A model generated the notes under the pieces. It was given only the letters and a program-made list of their open reading frames with translations. It did not search any database and had not been told where the DNA came from. Below are positions 55,897 through 64,000 of a DNA stretch of 64,000 nt, in pieces. The DNA is taken from NCBI RefSeq assembly GCF_024448935.1, contig NZ_JAMOIE010000004.1, positions 1 to 64,000 on the forward strand, written 5' to 3'. Both the position numbers and the translations under genes were made by a program. This DNA comes from Stutzerimonas stutzeri (GTDB lineage: Bacteria; Pseudomonadota; Gammaproteobacteria; Pseudomonadales; Pseudomonadaceae). How positions within the stretch are numbered: position 1 is the first letter of the stretch; every line of letters starts with the position of its first letter.

Positions 55897-57516
55897 CTAG
55901 CCGAACAATTGCTGCTTGCGCCGCAACCAGCGGTAGCCGTAGCCGTTCGGGCGTAGTCGCAAGGGATGCCCTTTGGGCTGGTCGTAATCGCTGTCGGCCA
56001 GCACGTCGACCATGTCCTGAAGGTCGCGTTCGGCGATTTCGATGTCGACCTCCCGGTCCGCCAGATTCACCAGCATCAACACCGTCGAATCGTTGTCATG
56101 GCCAATGGCGAAGACCGACGGGCATCCCGCTTCGACCGCGCGGTGCTGACCGCCAGCAATCTCGCGCAGACCGATACGGGTGCGGGTCATGGTCCCGGAC
56201 CTGGACAGCAAGGAGTCGTCGCGCAGGGTCTGGGCGTAGACGTTTCGCTGCTGGTAACCGAACTCGCCGTCGTCGATCAGCGGCGCGGCCAGCTGTGGGG
56301 TGTCGGCGCAGGAGAATCCGGCGTTGGCTTCGTTGGACCACTGCATCGGGGCACGCACCGCCAGCCGCTCGGGGCGCGACAGATCCTCGCCCATGCCGAT
56401 TTCCTCACCGTAACGGATGACCGGCGTGCCAGGCAGTGCGAACAGCAGTGCATGGGCCATGGCGATGCGTCGTTCGTTTCCGTCGAGCATCGGTGCCAGA
56501 CGCCGGCGGATGCCGCGGTTGTAAGCGCGCATGTCGGGATCGGGGGCGAAGGCCTGCATGACTTCTTCGCGCTCGTCGTCGCTCAGCCGCTCCAGGTCCA
56601 ACTCGTCATGGTTGCGCAGCCAGATGGCGTACTGCGCGCGTTCGGGCGGTTCCGGCTGGCGTTCCAGTGCCCGCTGAAGGGTCTCTGCTTCGCTGCGCGC
56701 GAGCGAGAGAAAGAAGTGGTTGTTGGCCCAGAAGTTCAGCAACACGGCCAGCCGATCGCCTTCGCCGAAATAGTCGCGGTACTCTTCCGACTCCACGTCG
56801 ACCTCGCCCAGCAGTACCGCTTCCGGGCGGCGCAGGGTGACGAAGTCGCGCATGTGCTCGAGCAGCCAGTAGCCGTCCGCGCGGTCGCCGTGGCCGGCCT
56901 GTTCGATCAGGTGCGAAGCGGCATCGACACGGAATCCCGACACGCCCAGGCGCAGCCAGAAGGCGATGATCCGCTCGATCTCCTCGATCACCTTCGGGTT
57001 GCCCGGATTCAGGTCCGGCTCATGGTGGTAGAACAGGTGGCGGTAGTACTGCCCGGCGTCTTCGTCCCGGGTCCAGACGCTCTTTTCCACCGTGGCAAAG
57101 ATCGGCTCGATGCTGTCGTCCGGTTCGTCCGCCCAGAGGTAATAGTCCCGATAGGGCGACTGCGGGTCGCGGCGCGCTTCCTGAAACCAGCGATGTTCGA
57201 TCGAGGTGTGTTGCACCACCAGTTCGATGATGACGTGCAGGCCCAGCTCCTCGGCTTTCTCCAGCAAATACACCACGTCGGCGAGATCACCGAAGCGCGG
57301 ATCGACTTGCAGATGGTCGCTGACATCGTAGCCGGCATCGCGGAAGAGCGACTGATGGAACGGCATCAGCCAGATGGCCGTGGCGCCCAGGCCGCGTACG
57401 TAATCCAGGCGCTCGATGACGCCGCGCAGATCGCCGCAGCCATCCCCGTTAACGTCGAGGAACAGTGACGGATCGATCTGATGGATCACCGCGTTCCGAT
57501 ACCAGAGTGGCCGCAT
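55897..57516 (-). CDS. GH13 alpha-amylase family enzyme, trehalose synthase-like
   Basis: 539-aa cytoplasmic glycoside hydrolase with a (beta/alpha)8 barrel. Catalytic regions: GFRVDAASHLIEQ (nucleophile Asp), LLGEVDVESE (acid/base Glu) and IWLRNHDELDLE (transition-state Asp). The start MRPLWYRNAVIHQIDPSLFL and overall pattern resemble TreS (GH13_16), but the sequence lacks the usual fused kinase and is shorter. It could isomerise maltose/trehalose or hydrolyse a glucoside. One base separates it from the upstream GH13 gene. Confidence 0.85.
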   Translation of the reverse strand: MRPLWYRNAVIHQIDPSLFLDVNGDGCGDLRGVIERLDYVRGLGATAIWLMPFHQSLFRDAGYDVSDHLQVDPRFGDLADVVYLLEKAEELGLHVIIELVVQHTSIEHRWFQEARRDPQSPYRDYYLWADEPDDSIEPIFATVEKSVWTRDEDAGQYYRHLFYHHEPDLNPGNPKVIEEIERIIAFWLRLGVSGFRVDAASHLIEQAGHGDRADGYWLLEHMRDFVTLRRPEAVLLGEVDVESEEYRDYFGEGDRLAVLLNFWANNHFFLSLARSEAETLQRALERQPEPPERAQYAIWLRNHDELDLERLSDDEREEVMQAFAPDPDMRAYNRGIRRRLAPMLDGNERRIAMAHALLFALPGTPVIRYGEEIGMGEDLSRPERLAVRAPMQWSNEANAGFSCADTPQLAAPLIDDGEFGYQQRNVYAQTLRDDSLLSRSGTMTRTRIGLREIAGGQHRAVEAGCPSVFAIGHDNDSTVLMLVNLADREVDIEIAERDLQDMVDVLADSDYDQPKGHPLRLRPNGYGYRWLRRKQQLFG

Positions 57517-57517
57517 G

Positions 57518-59061
57518 TCAATGTTCCTCCGGGCTGAGAAGCAGCGCCTGGCCGGGTGCCAGTTCGGCGCTATAGCGCTCGCCTTCGCCCTGCGCGTCGC
57601 TGGCGACCTCCACCTGCCAGCGTCCGTTGAGCGGAAAGACGTGGGGCTTATCGGCGAAATTCAGACAGATCACCCGTTGCTCATCGTCCAGCTGTCGTCG
57701 ATAGGCCAGCACGTTGGGGTGCGACGGTAACTCTTCCCAGTCGCCGTGAAGCAGAGCGCCGCTGCGTTTGCGCGCGGCGATCAGTCGGCGGTAGAGCTCG
57801 AGGGTCGAGCCGGGGGCACCCCGCTGCCGTTCGGCGGCCAACTCGTCGCTGTCGGGTGGGAAGGGCAGCCACGGCTGACTGCCTGCCCAGCCGTGAGGCG
57901 GTGCGGCGAGCCAGGGGATCGGCGCGCGGCAGCCATCGCGACCGCCGGGATCGACCTGCTCGTCCGCTTCGATCACCGCATCTTCCAGCCCCAGCTCCTC
58001 GCCCTGGTAGATGAAGGGCGTGCCGCGCAAGGTGAGCAATAGCACCGCCGCGGCATGGGCGCTGCGCAGCGAACCCTGATAGCGGCTGCGCTGACGCACG
58101 TTGTCGTGGTTGGACAGCACCCAGGTGGGCCAGGCACCGGCCGGTTGCAGCCAGTGCTGCACGTCGCGGATGCAGGTGCGAAACAGCACCGGGTCCCAGG
58201 GCGCGTCGAGCGGGTTGAAGTTGAAGGCCAGGTGCAGCTCGTCGCCGGCGCCGTAGTACTGCAGCACCCGCTCGGTGGAGCGGATATTGACCTCGCCGAC
58301 CAGCACGCGCTCGCCAGGGTAGCTGTCGACCAGACGCCGAAGTCCGCGCAGCACTTCATGGCTGTAAGGCTGATCGTTGAAATCCGCCAGCGGCTGGCCG
58401 GCCTGGCAGCGCGGGTCGTCGGCGAAGCGCGGGTCCTTGCCGGTGCAATGAATGACGTCGATGCGAAAACCGTCGATGCCGCGGTCGAGCCAGAAGCGCA
58501 GCACGCCGTGCATGGCCTCGATCACTTCAGGGTTGCGCCAGTCCAGATCCGGCTGCGCGGGCAGGAACAGGTGCAGGTAATACTGCTGGGTCTGCTCGTC
58601 CCAGGTCCAGGCGCTGCCGGCGTTGAGTGCGGCGCGCCAGTTGTTCGGCTCGTCGCGCCAGATGTACCAGTCGCGCTTGGGGCTGCCCCGCGAGCGGCGC
58701 GACTCGATGAACCAGGGATGCTGATCGGAAGTGTGGTTGGGCACGAAATCGAGCAGTACGCGAATGCCGCGGGCATGGGCTTCGGCGATCAGCCGGTCGA
58801 TGTCGTTGAGCGAGCCGAACAGCGGATCGATATCGCAATAGTCACTGACGTCGTAACCGGCGTCGGCCATCGGTGAGCGGAAGAGCGGCGACAGCCACAG
58901 TGCGTCGACGCTCAGGTATTGCAGGTGGTCGAGGTGGCGCAGCACACCGTCCAGGTCGCCAATGCCGTCACCGTTGCTGTCGGCGAAGGAACGCGGGTAG
59001 ATTTGATAATTTGATAAACAGTGGCGCCTTTCCACCAGGGTGCGGGGGATGACTCGCTCAT
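57518..59061 (-). pseudogene. GH13 alpha-glucosidase, frameshifted by an 8-bp tandem duplication
   Basis: After correction the product is about 511 aa of the oligo-1,6-glucosidase type. MSESSPAPWWKGATVYQI (start 59061) joins YPRSFADSNGDGIGDLDGVL in another frame; the barrel continues intact with GFRIDVIHC (nucleophile), LVGEVNIRS (acid/base) and VLSNHDNVRQRS. The only lesion seen is the perfect duplication TTTGATAA twice at 59002-59017; removing one unit gives a continuous gene. It could be a recently broken or reversible gene. First gene of the operon with the TreS-like and DUF1080 genes. Confidence 0.87.
59002..59017. repeat. Perfect 8-bp tandem duplication near the start of the GH13 gene
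   Basis: TTTGATAA occurs twice head to tail, about 15 codons into the gene on the minus strand. It shifts the frame by two bases; loss of one copy restores VYQIYPRSFAD. Confidence 0.93.
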
Positions 59062-59238
59062 TACTCGTGGCCCTTTTCCGGAGTGCGGCAAGCCCGGGGC
59101 AACGGGCCTGTGAGAGTTACGACTGACGGACGGTGCCTTGGGTTTCCCCGGTTCATTGATCTCCGTCGGACGGTACTGAACGCCACCGCGGATACTCCGA
59201 CTAACCTTCACCAGTCTCAACGACCCCGGGAGAGCACC

Positions 59239-60258
59239 ATGTTGCGAGTTGCCATCAATGGTTATGGCCGTATCGGCCGAGCTGTACTGCGAGCCCTGTT
59301 CGAGCGAAACTTGGAAAACCAGATCCATATCGAAGCGATCAACGACCTCAGCGAGCGTTCGGCGATGGCGCACCTGACGCGCTTCGACACCACCTTTGGC
59401 CGCTTTCAGGGGCAGGTCGATCTGCATGACGATGTGATGCAGATTCGCGGCCAGTCGATCCGTCTGCTGCAAGAGCGCGACCCCAGCCAACTGCCGTGGA
59501 AACAGCTCGGGGTCGATGTGGTGCTGGAATGTTCGGGCAAGTTCAAGAAGCGCGCATTGATCGACCAGCACCTGGAGGCCGGGGCCATGCGCGTGTTCGC
59601 CTCGCATCCGCTCGATGGCGCCGATCTGACGGTCGTCTACGGCGTCAACCATGAGCTGCTCGACGGCAGCCACCGTGTGATCTCCAATGCCTCCTGCACC
59701 ACCAATTGCCTGGCACCGCTGGCCAAGGTGCTGCACGAGGCAGTGGGGATCCGTCAGGGCCTGCTCAACACCGTGCACGCCTACACGAATGACCAGAGCC
59801 TGCTGGACAAGGCGCACAAGGACCTCTACCGCGCGCGTGCCGCGGCGGAATCGATCATTCCCTCGACTACCGGTGCGGCCAAGGCCATCGGTCTGGTGCT
59901 GCCCGAACTCGCTGGGCGGCTGGACGGCCTGGCGGTGCGGGTGCCGACGCCGAACGTGTCGCTGGTCGACCTCACCTTCACTGCCGAGCGTGCACCGGGA
60001 AGCGTCGAGGCGATCAACCAGATCCTCCGCCAAGGCGCGCAGCAGCTGCCGCTCGGCGTCATGGAGTGCAACGACCTGCCGCTGGTCTCGCGGGACTTCT
60101 TCGGCCATCCGACCTCCTGCGTTGCCGACCTCAGCCACACGCGCGTACAGGGCGACCTGGTCAAGGTGCTGGCTTGGTATGACAACGAATGGGCCTTCTC
60201 CAACCGCATGCTCGACGTGCTGCTCCATTGGGGCGAGGGTAATGCGCAGGCTGGCTGA
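59239..60258 (+). CDS. epd: Erythrose-4-phosphate/glyceraldehyde-3-phosphate dehydrogenase family (Epd-like)
   Basis: NAD-dependent dehydrogenase (339 aa) with VAINGYGRIGRAVLRALFER (NAD fold) at the start and catalytic Cys in SNASCTTNCLAPLAKVL. The hallmarks NDLSERSAMAHLTRFDTTFG and VHAYTNDQSLLDK favour Epd, which oxidises D-erythrose 4-phosphate for pyridoxal phosphate synthesis, over glycolytic GapA. ATG 59239 (GGGAGAGC upstream). Divergent from the GH13 operon and 12 bp before a cyclodeaminase-like gene. Whether it serves vitamin B6 or a carbohydrate role is undecided. Confidence 0.87.
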   Translation: MLRVAINGYGRIGRAVLRALFERNLENQIHIEAINDLSERSAMAHLTRFDTTFGRFQGQVDLHDDVMQIRGQSIRLLQERDPSQLPWKQLGVDVVLECSGKFKKRALIDQHLEAGAMRVFASHPLDGADLTVVYGVNHELLDGSHRVISNASCTTNCLAPLAKVLHEAVGIRQGLLNTVHAYTNDQSLLDKAHKDLYRARAAAESIIPSTTGAAKAIGLVLPELAGRLDGLAVRVPTPNVSLVDLTFTAERAPGSVEAINQILRQGAQQLPLGVMECNDLPLVSRDFFGHPTSCVADLSHTRVQGDLVKVLAWYDNEWAFSNRMLDVLLHWGEGNAQAG

Positions 60259-60270
60259 CGGATCGCCCGG

Positions 60271-60870
60271 ATGAGCGATGAGGCGAGCATCTGGACGCAA
60301 CGGCTGGCCGATTTCAGGGCAGCCACGGCGGCCAACCAGCCAACGCCCGGTTGCGGTGCGGCCGCCGCTGTCACGGCTGATATCGGGCTTGCACTGGTAC
60401 TCAAGGGCCTGCGTATCAGCGAGGCCCACGGGTCCGATCCGACTCGCCGCGCGCTGTTGCAAGCGGCGGAAGCACTGTCGGGCAGGCCCGGCGCGTTCGC
60501 CGATGATGATGACCGGGCTTTCGGGGACTACCTGAACGCTGCTCGGGAGGGTGAGCCCGAACAGAAGCAGGCCGCGTCCCGTCAGGCCTGTGCCGTACCG
60601 CTGGCGCTGGCGCATTGCTGCCTGGAGGCACTCGCGCTGGCGGTCGATGCCTGGCCATGTACCGACCCGAACGTGCAAAGCGATACCCGGGCCGGCGCCA
60701 TGCTCATCCATGCCGGGCTCAGCGCAGCCTTGATCAATGTCGATGCGGATATGGCAAGTATCGAAGACGCCGCCAGCCGCGATCAGGTTGCGCAGACTCG
60801 AACACGCTTACAGGCTGAGGGCGACGACCTGTTGCAGCGTCTGCTCGGTCAGGCGCTGTCGCCTTCTTAG
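60271..60870 (+). CDS. Cyclodeaminase/cyclohydrolase family protein
   Basis: 199-aa all-helical protein of the FTCD_C/FchA fold: WTQRLADFRAATAANQPTPG and GCGAAAAVTADIGLALVLKG correspond to the N-terminal Gly-rich helix start of formiminotransferase-cyclodeaminase. NVQSDTRAGAMLIHAGLSAA matches the conserved D-x2-G-A segment near the C-terminus. Such stand-alone proteins act on methenyl- or formimino-tetrahydrofolate. It follows epd by 12 bp, an association I do not recognise as a known pathway. A REP element begins just after the stop. Confidence 0.8.
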   Translation: MSDEASIWTQRLADFRAATAANQPTPGCGAAAAVTADIGLALVLKGLRISEAHGSDPTRRALLQAAEALSGRPGAFADDDDRAFGDYLNAAREGEPEQKQAASRQACAVPLALAHCCLEALALAVDAWPCTDPNVQSDTRAGAMLIHAGLSAALINVDADMASIEDAASRDQVAQTRTRLQAEGDDLLQRLLGQALSPS

Positions 60871-60871
60871 T

Positions 60872-60903
60872 GCAGCTGATCGCCAGCAAGCTGGCTCCTA
60901 CGA
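60872..60903 (+). repeat. REP element, forward copy
   Basis: GATCGCCAGCAAGCTGGCTC (60878-60897) with the stem GCCAGC-AA-GCTGGC and tail CTCCTACG is a Pseudomonas REP. It pairs in inverted orientation with the copy at 61015-61046. Confidence 0.85.
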
Positions 60904-61014
60904 AAAGCCCGCGTCGTCAGCCGCTCGTGGTCTGTAGTTGTCTCCGCGCTGACGATCTCACCAACAATGAAAAGCCAGGGTTCAGTGCGGCTGTGGCATA
61001 GCAAACCACACATT

Positions 61015-61046
61015 CCTGTAGGAGCCAGCTTGCTGGCGATCCGGGC
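61015..61046 (-). repeat. REP element, inverted copy
   Basis: CCTGTAGGAGCCAGCTTGCT followed by GGCGATCCGG is the reverse complement of the first REP. The two face each other about 110 bp apart, a REP-pair (BIME-like) arrangement common in Pseudomonas. Confidence 0.85.
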
Positions 61047-61106
61047 CCGCTCCCTCGTCACGTTCAGCACGTATCCATACGGCCCTGGCATACCGGCTCC
61101 TCCGAT

Positions 61107-61127
61107 AACGAGAATAAACGTCTCGTT
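61107..61127. promoter_or_regulatory. Candidate operator palindrome upstream of the alcohol dehydrogenase
   Basis: AACGAGA and TCTCGTT form perfect 7-bp arms around a 7-bp centre, 163 bp before the dehydrogenase start. Related GAGACGA-type sequences recur at 61172-61209. Form and location suggest a regulator site; no regulator gene is adjacent, so the protein is unknown. It could also be a simple RNA hairpin. Confidence 0.4.
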
Positions 61128-61290
61128 TTAGCTTGACGCTTGCGGTCATTGTTTCTAGTCTCCAAGCCACCTGAGACGAACTTTCTCAATCGAGACCTGA
61201 AGTTTTCTCATGCAATCCGTTCACATAGCGCCTCATCTGGCTGGCCTTTAGACCTGTCCGAGCGCAGCGCGAACCCTATCGGAGAACCCA

Positions 61291-62457
61291 ATGAGCCATC
61301 GCATCGTTTTGCCGCGTCTGATGGAAGTCGGCGCCGGCGCCAGTCAGCAGGTTGTCTCGGTGCTGCATAACCTTGGCTGCAAACGACCATTGATCGTGAC
61401 CGACCGGATGATGGTCGAGCTGGGCTATGTCGCCCGGATCAGCGAGATACTGGCCAAGGCTGACATCCCCAGCGACTGCTTTGCCGATACCCTGCCGGAG
61501 CCGACCGCGGCATCGATTCGTGCCGGCGTCGAGATGGTCCGTCAGGGCAGCTACGATTCGATCATCGCCCTCGGTGGCGGCAGCCCGATCGATTCGGCCA
61601 AGGCCATCGGCATCCTCGGCAAGTTCGGCGGCGAAATGCGCGATTACCGCTTCCCGCGCGATGTCAGCGAAGCCGGCCTGCCGCTGATCGCCATCCCCAC
61701 CACGGCGGGCACCGGCTCGGAAGCCACGCGCTTCACCATCATCACCGACGAAACCAGCGACGAGAAAATGCTCTGCGCCGGCCTCGGTTTCATGCCCATC
61801 GCCGCGCTGATCGACTACGAGCTGACCCTGTCGCTGCCGCCGCGGGTCACCGCCGACACCGGCATCGACGCGCTGACCCACGCCATCGAGGCCTATGTCA
61901 GTCGCAAGGCCAGCCTCTACAGCGATGCCCAGGCGCTGCAGGCCATGCACCTGCTGGCGCCGAACCTGCGCGCGGCCTATCACGAGCCCGGCAATCGCCA
62001 GGCCCGCGAGGCGATGATGCTTGGGGCGACGCTGGCCGGCATCGCCTTCTCCAACGCTTCGGTGGCGCTGGTGCACGGCATGAGCCGGCCGATCGGTGCC
62101 TTCTTCCATGTGCCGCACGGGCTGTCCAACGCCATGCTGCTGCCGGCGATCACCGCCTTCTCGATTCCCGCGGCGCCCGAGCGCTATGCCGACTGCGCGC
62201 GGGCGATGGGCGTTGCCGCGCAAACCGACAGCGTCGAGGTGGCCAACGACAAGCTGCTCGCCGAACTGCGCGCGATCAATCAGGAGCTTAAAGTGCCGAG
62301 CCCAGAACAGTTCGGCATCACCCGCGAACGCTTCTTCGAACTGCGCGAAACCATGGCGCGCCAGGCGCTGGCCTCCGGCTCGCCGGGCAACAATCCGCGC
62401 GTGCCCACGGAAGCGGAAATCATCGACCTCTACGAAACCGTCTGGAACCAGGAGTAA
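61291..62457 (+). CDS. Iron-containing alcohol dehydrogenase
   Basis: 388-aa group III alcohol dehydrogenase. NAD-binding GGGSPIDSAKA and TTAGTGSEAT, and metal-ligand segments GIDALTHAIEAYVS and GAFFHVPHGLSNAMLLP with conserved His residues, are complete. GGAG lies 7 nt before the ATG. Three bases separate its stop from the CoA-acylating dehydrogenase gene, so the pair likely converts an alcohol to a semialdehyde and then to an acyl-CoA, for example 3-hydroxypropionate to acetyl-CoA. The true substrate is inference. Confidence 0.92.
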   Translation: MSHRIVLPRLMEVGAGASQQVVSVLHNLGCKRPLIVTDRMMVELGYVARISEILAKADIPSDCFADTLPEPTAASIRAGVEMVRQGSYDSIIALGGGSPIDSAKAIGILGKFGGEMRDYRFPRDVSEAGLPLIAIPTTAGTGSEATRFTIITDETSDEKMLCAGLGFMPIAALIDYELTLSLPPRVTADTGIDALTHAIEAYVSRKASLYSDAQALQAMHLLAPNLRAAYHEPGNRQAREAMMLGATLAGIAFSNASVALVHGMSRPIGAFFHVPHGLSNAMLLPAITAFSIPAAPERYADCARAMGVAAQTDSVEVANDKLLAELRAINQELKVPSPEQFGITRERFFELRETMARQALASGSPGNNPRVPTEAEIIDLYETVWNQE

Positions 62458-62460
62458 CCC

Positions 62461-63963
62461 ATGCAGACCCTCGGCAACCTGATCAACAACGAGGCCGTCG
62501 CGGGCCGCTCCGAACGCCACGCGACCGTCTACAACCCGGCCACCGGTGAGCCGCGCCTCTATGTTTCGCTGTCTTCGGCCGACGAAACCCGTGAAGCCAT
62601 TGCCGCCGCCCAGAGCGCCTTCGCAGACTGGTCGAAGACGCCGCCGCTGGTCCGTGCTCGCGTCATGTTTCGCTTCAAGGCGCTGCTCGAAGCGCGTCGC
62701 GACGAGGTGGCGCGGCTGATCTCGCTGGAGCACGGCAAGGTGTTTTCCGACGCCCAGGGCGAAGTCACCCGCGGGCTGGAAGTGGTGGAGTTCGCCTGCG
62801 GCATTCCGCATCTGCTCAAGGGCGAGTTCTCACCCAACGTCGGTCGCGATATCGATTCCAACTCGCTGATGCAGCCGCTGGGTGTCTGCGCCGGCATCAC
62901 CCCGTTCAACTTCCCGGCCATGGTGCCGCTGTGGATGCTGCCGGTGGCCATCGCCTGCGGCAACACCTTCGTCTTGAAGCCGTCGGAAAAGGACCCGAGC
63001 GCCACCATGCTGATCGGCGAGCTGCTGGCCGAAGCCGGGTTGCCGGCGGGCGTGCTGAACATCGTCAATGGCGACAAGGAAGCGGTGGACGTGCTGCTCA
63101 CCGACGAGCGCGTGCAGTCGGTGAGCTTCGTCGGCTCGACGCCCATCGCCGAGTACATCTACAGCACTGCCTCGGCCCACGGCAAACGCTGCCAGGCCCT
63201 GGGCGGGGCGAAGAACCACATGGTGATCATGCCCGACGCCGATCCCCAGCAGGTGGTCAGCTCGCTGACGGGCGCCGCCTATGGCTCGGCCGGTGAGCGC
63301 TGCATGGCGATCTCCGTGGCGGTGTGCGTCGGTGACGAGGTGGCGGACCATCTGGTCGAGATGCTCAAGGACGAGATCGCGCAAATGCGCACCGGGCCGG
63401 GCACGGGGATCGAACCCGAACCGCACATGGGGCCGCTGGTCACACGCGAGCATCAGCAGAAAGTATCCGGCTACATCGACCTGGGCGTGCAAGAGGGCGC
63501 AACGCTGGTGTGCGATGGTCGCGGCTTGAAAGTGGAGGGCTTCGAGAACGGCTTCTACGTCGGGCCGACCCTGTTCGACCGGGTGACCCCGAGCATGCGC
63601 ATCTACCAGGAGGAAATCTTCGGGCCGGTACTCGTGGTGGTGCGGGTGCAATCATTCGACGAGGCGCTGAAATTGGTCAACGATCACGAGTATGGCAACG
63701 GTACCTCGATCTTCACCCGCGACGGTGACACCGCACGCCAGTACGAAGAGAACGTGAAGGTGGGCATGGTCGGCGTCAACGTGCCGATTCCGGTACCGAT
63801 GGCCTTCCATTGCTTCGGTGGCTGGAAGCGCTCGATCTTCGGCCCGCTGAACATGCACGGCCCGGACGGCGTGCGCTTCTTTACCCGGATGAAGACCGTG
63901 ACCCGGCGCTGGCCGACCGGTATCCGTGCCGGCGCGGATTTCTCGATGCCGACCATGAAGTAA
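62461..63963 (+). CDS. mmsA: CoA-acylating methylmalonate-semialdehyde dehydrogenase
   Basis: 500-aa aldehyde dehydrogenase of the MmsA/IolA family, which uses CoA and NAD to convert (methyl)malonate semialdehyde to propionyl- or acetyl-CoA with loss of CO2. Seen: GITPFNFPAMVPLWMLPVAI, FVGSTPIAEYIY, the family-specific GGAKNHMVIMPDAD in place of the usual LELGG, and catalytic Cys in GSAGERCMAISVAV. AGGAG precedes the ATG. It follows the iron alcohol dehydrogenase; no valine-pathway partner (mmsB) is in the window. Confidence 0.93.
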   Translation: MQTLGNLINNEAVAGRSERHATVYNPATGEPRLYVSLSSADETREAIAAAQSAFADWSKTPPLVRARVMFRFKALLEARRDEVARLISLEHGKVFSDAQGEVTRGLEVVEFACGIPHLLKGEFSPNVGRDIDSNSLMQPLGVCAGITPFNFPAMVPLWMLPVAIACGNTFVLKPSEKDPSATMLIGELLAEAGLPAGVLNIVNGDKEAVDVLLTDERVQSVSFVGSTPIAEYIYSTASAHGKRCQALGGAKNHMVIMPDADPQQVVSSLTGAAYGSAGERCMAISVAVCVGDEVADHLVEMLKDEIAQMRTGPGTGIEPEPHMGPLVTREHQQKVSGYIDLGVQEGATLVCDGRGLKVEGFENGFYVGPTLFDRVTPSMRIYQEEIFGPVLVVVRVQSFDEALKLVNDHEYGNGTSIFTRDGDTARQYEENVKVGMVGVNVPIPVPMAFHCFGGWKRSIFGPLNMHGPDGVRFFTRMKTVTRRWPTGIRAGADFSMPTMK

Positions 63964-63983
63964 CCGCTAGGCTTATCCGCCAA

Positions 63984-64000
63984 GTCGTAGGAGCCAGTCG
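63984..64000. repeat. Possible REP element cut by the window edge
   Basis: GTCGTAGGAGCCAGTCG begins like the inverted REP copy (GTAGGAGCCAG) and runs off the end. Too short to be sure. Confidence 0.3.

Larger units (their letters stand above)
60904..61290. other. Intergenic region between cyclodeaminase and alcohol dehydrogenase genes
   Basis: No gene is supported here. It contains the second REP, the 21-bp palindrome at 61107-61127 and an imperfect direct repeat: GAGACGAACTTTCTCA (61172-61187) and GAGACCTGAAGTTTTCTCA (61191-61209). The last 180 bp is AT-richer than its surroundings and should contain the promoter of the alcohol dehydrogenase operon. Confidence 0.6.

Noticed and set aside
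55966-57468. 500-codon plus-strand frame opposite the TreS-like gene
   Set aside because: Mirror of a GH13 gene with intact catalytic residues; no motifs of its own.
58912-60711. 599-codon minus-strand frame spanning epd and the cyclodeaminase
   Set aside because: Only its last part is real: it contains the N-terminus of the frameshifted GH13 gene (from 59061). The rest is antisense to epd.
61276-62811. 511-codon minus-strand frame opposite the alcohol dehydrogenase
   Set aside because: Antisense shadow without domains.

Overview
The window looks like chromosomal DNA from a high-GC gammaproteobacterium, most likely the Pseudomonas stutzeri group (Stutzerimonas). The reasons are the gene families present (crc next to pyrE, argB-algC-dut-coaBC-radC, aguRBA, pauR, cycB, xpt), Pseudomonas-type REP palindromes, and a left end (plsC-gmhB-glyS-glyQ-tag-lauroyl acyltransferase-PilZ) that matches from memory the gene order beside gyrB near oriC in P. 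aeruginosa. This assignment is inference; no alignment was run. No tRNA, rRNA or CRISPR was seen.

Layout. 0-6.7 kb: near-origin housekeeping genes (lipid acyltransferases, heptose phosphatase, glycyl-tRNA synthetase, Tag, PilZ, TPR). 6.7-20.5 kb: an ectoine/hydroxyectoine uptake and catabolism cluster. ehuBCDA import runs leftward. Rightward lie the MocR-type regulator enuR, then eutB, eutC, eutD(doeA), eutE(doeB), an AsnC-type regulator, doeC and doeD, with a queuosine-precursor transporter gene (yhhQ) in the middle behind a probable preQ1-I riboswitch. The cluster lies between the TPR gene and trkA. 20.5-24.2 kb: trkA-rsmB-fmt. 24.26-24.95 kb: the decayed 3' end of a group II intron where def would be expected. 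24.9-34.2 kb: amine and polyamine genes (omega-aminotransferase, pauC-like aldehyde dehydrogenase, aguRBA), a fatty-acid desaturase and a PAS-GGDEF protein. 34.3-42.9 kb: crc | pyrE, a DUF4124 protein, argB, algC, dut, coaBC, radC. 43-55.1 kb: 3-hydroxyacyl-CoA dehydrogenase, a chemoreceptor, a phospholipase-D protein, a PuuB-like oxidase, lrp | dadA, a broken ridA, pauR, cycB, a cupin, xpt. 55.3-59.1 kb: a leftward glycoside operon (two GH13 enzymes, the first frameshifted, and a DUF1080 protein). 59.2-64 kb: epd plus a cyclodeaminase-like gene, a REP pair, then an iron alcohol dehydrogenase and a CoA-acylating semialdehyde dehydrogenase.

How it works together. Imported ectoine would be hydrolysed (EutD), deacetylated (EutE), transaminated (DoeD) and oxidised to aspartate (DoeC), with EutB/EutC preparing hydroxyectoine. 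A near-palindromic 16-bp sequence upstream of enuR recurs upstream of eutB and is a candidate EnuR operator. A second theme is putrescine/agmatine catabolism.

Unusual points: several genes are broken, and three frameshifts sit at perfect short tandem duplications (13, 10 and 8 bp) whose removal restores the frame, with a fourth imperfect case. The clearest new observations are the shared palindrome, the candidate riboswitch, this duplication pattern and the intron remnant at a synteny break. No wholly new system was recognised.
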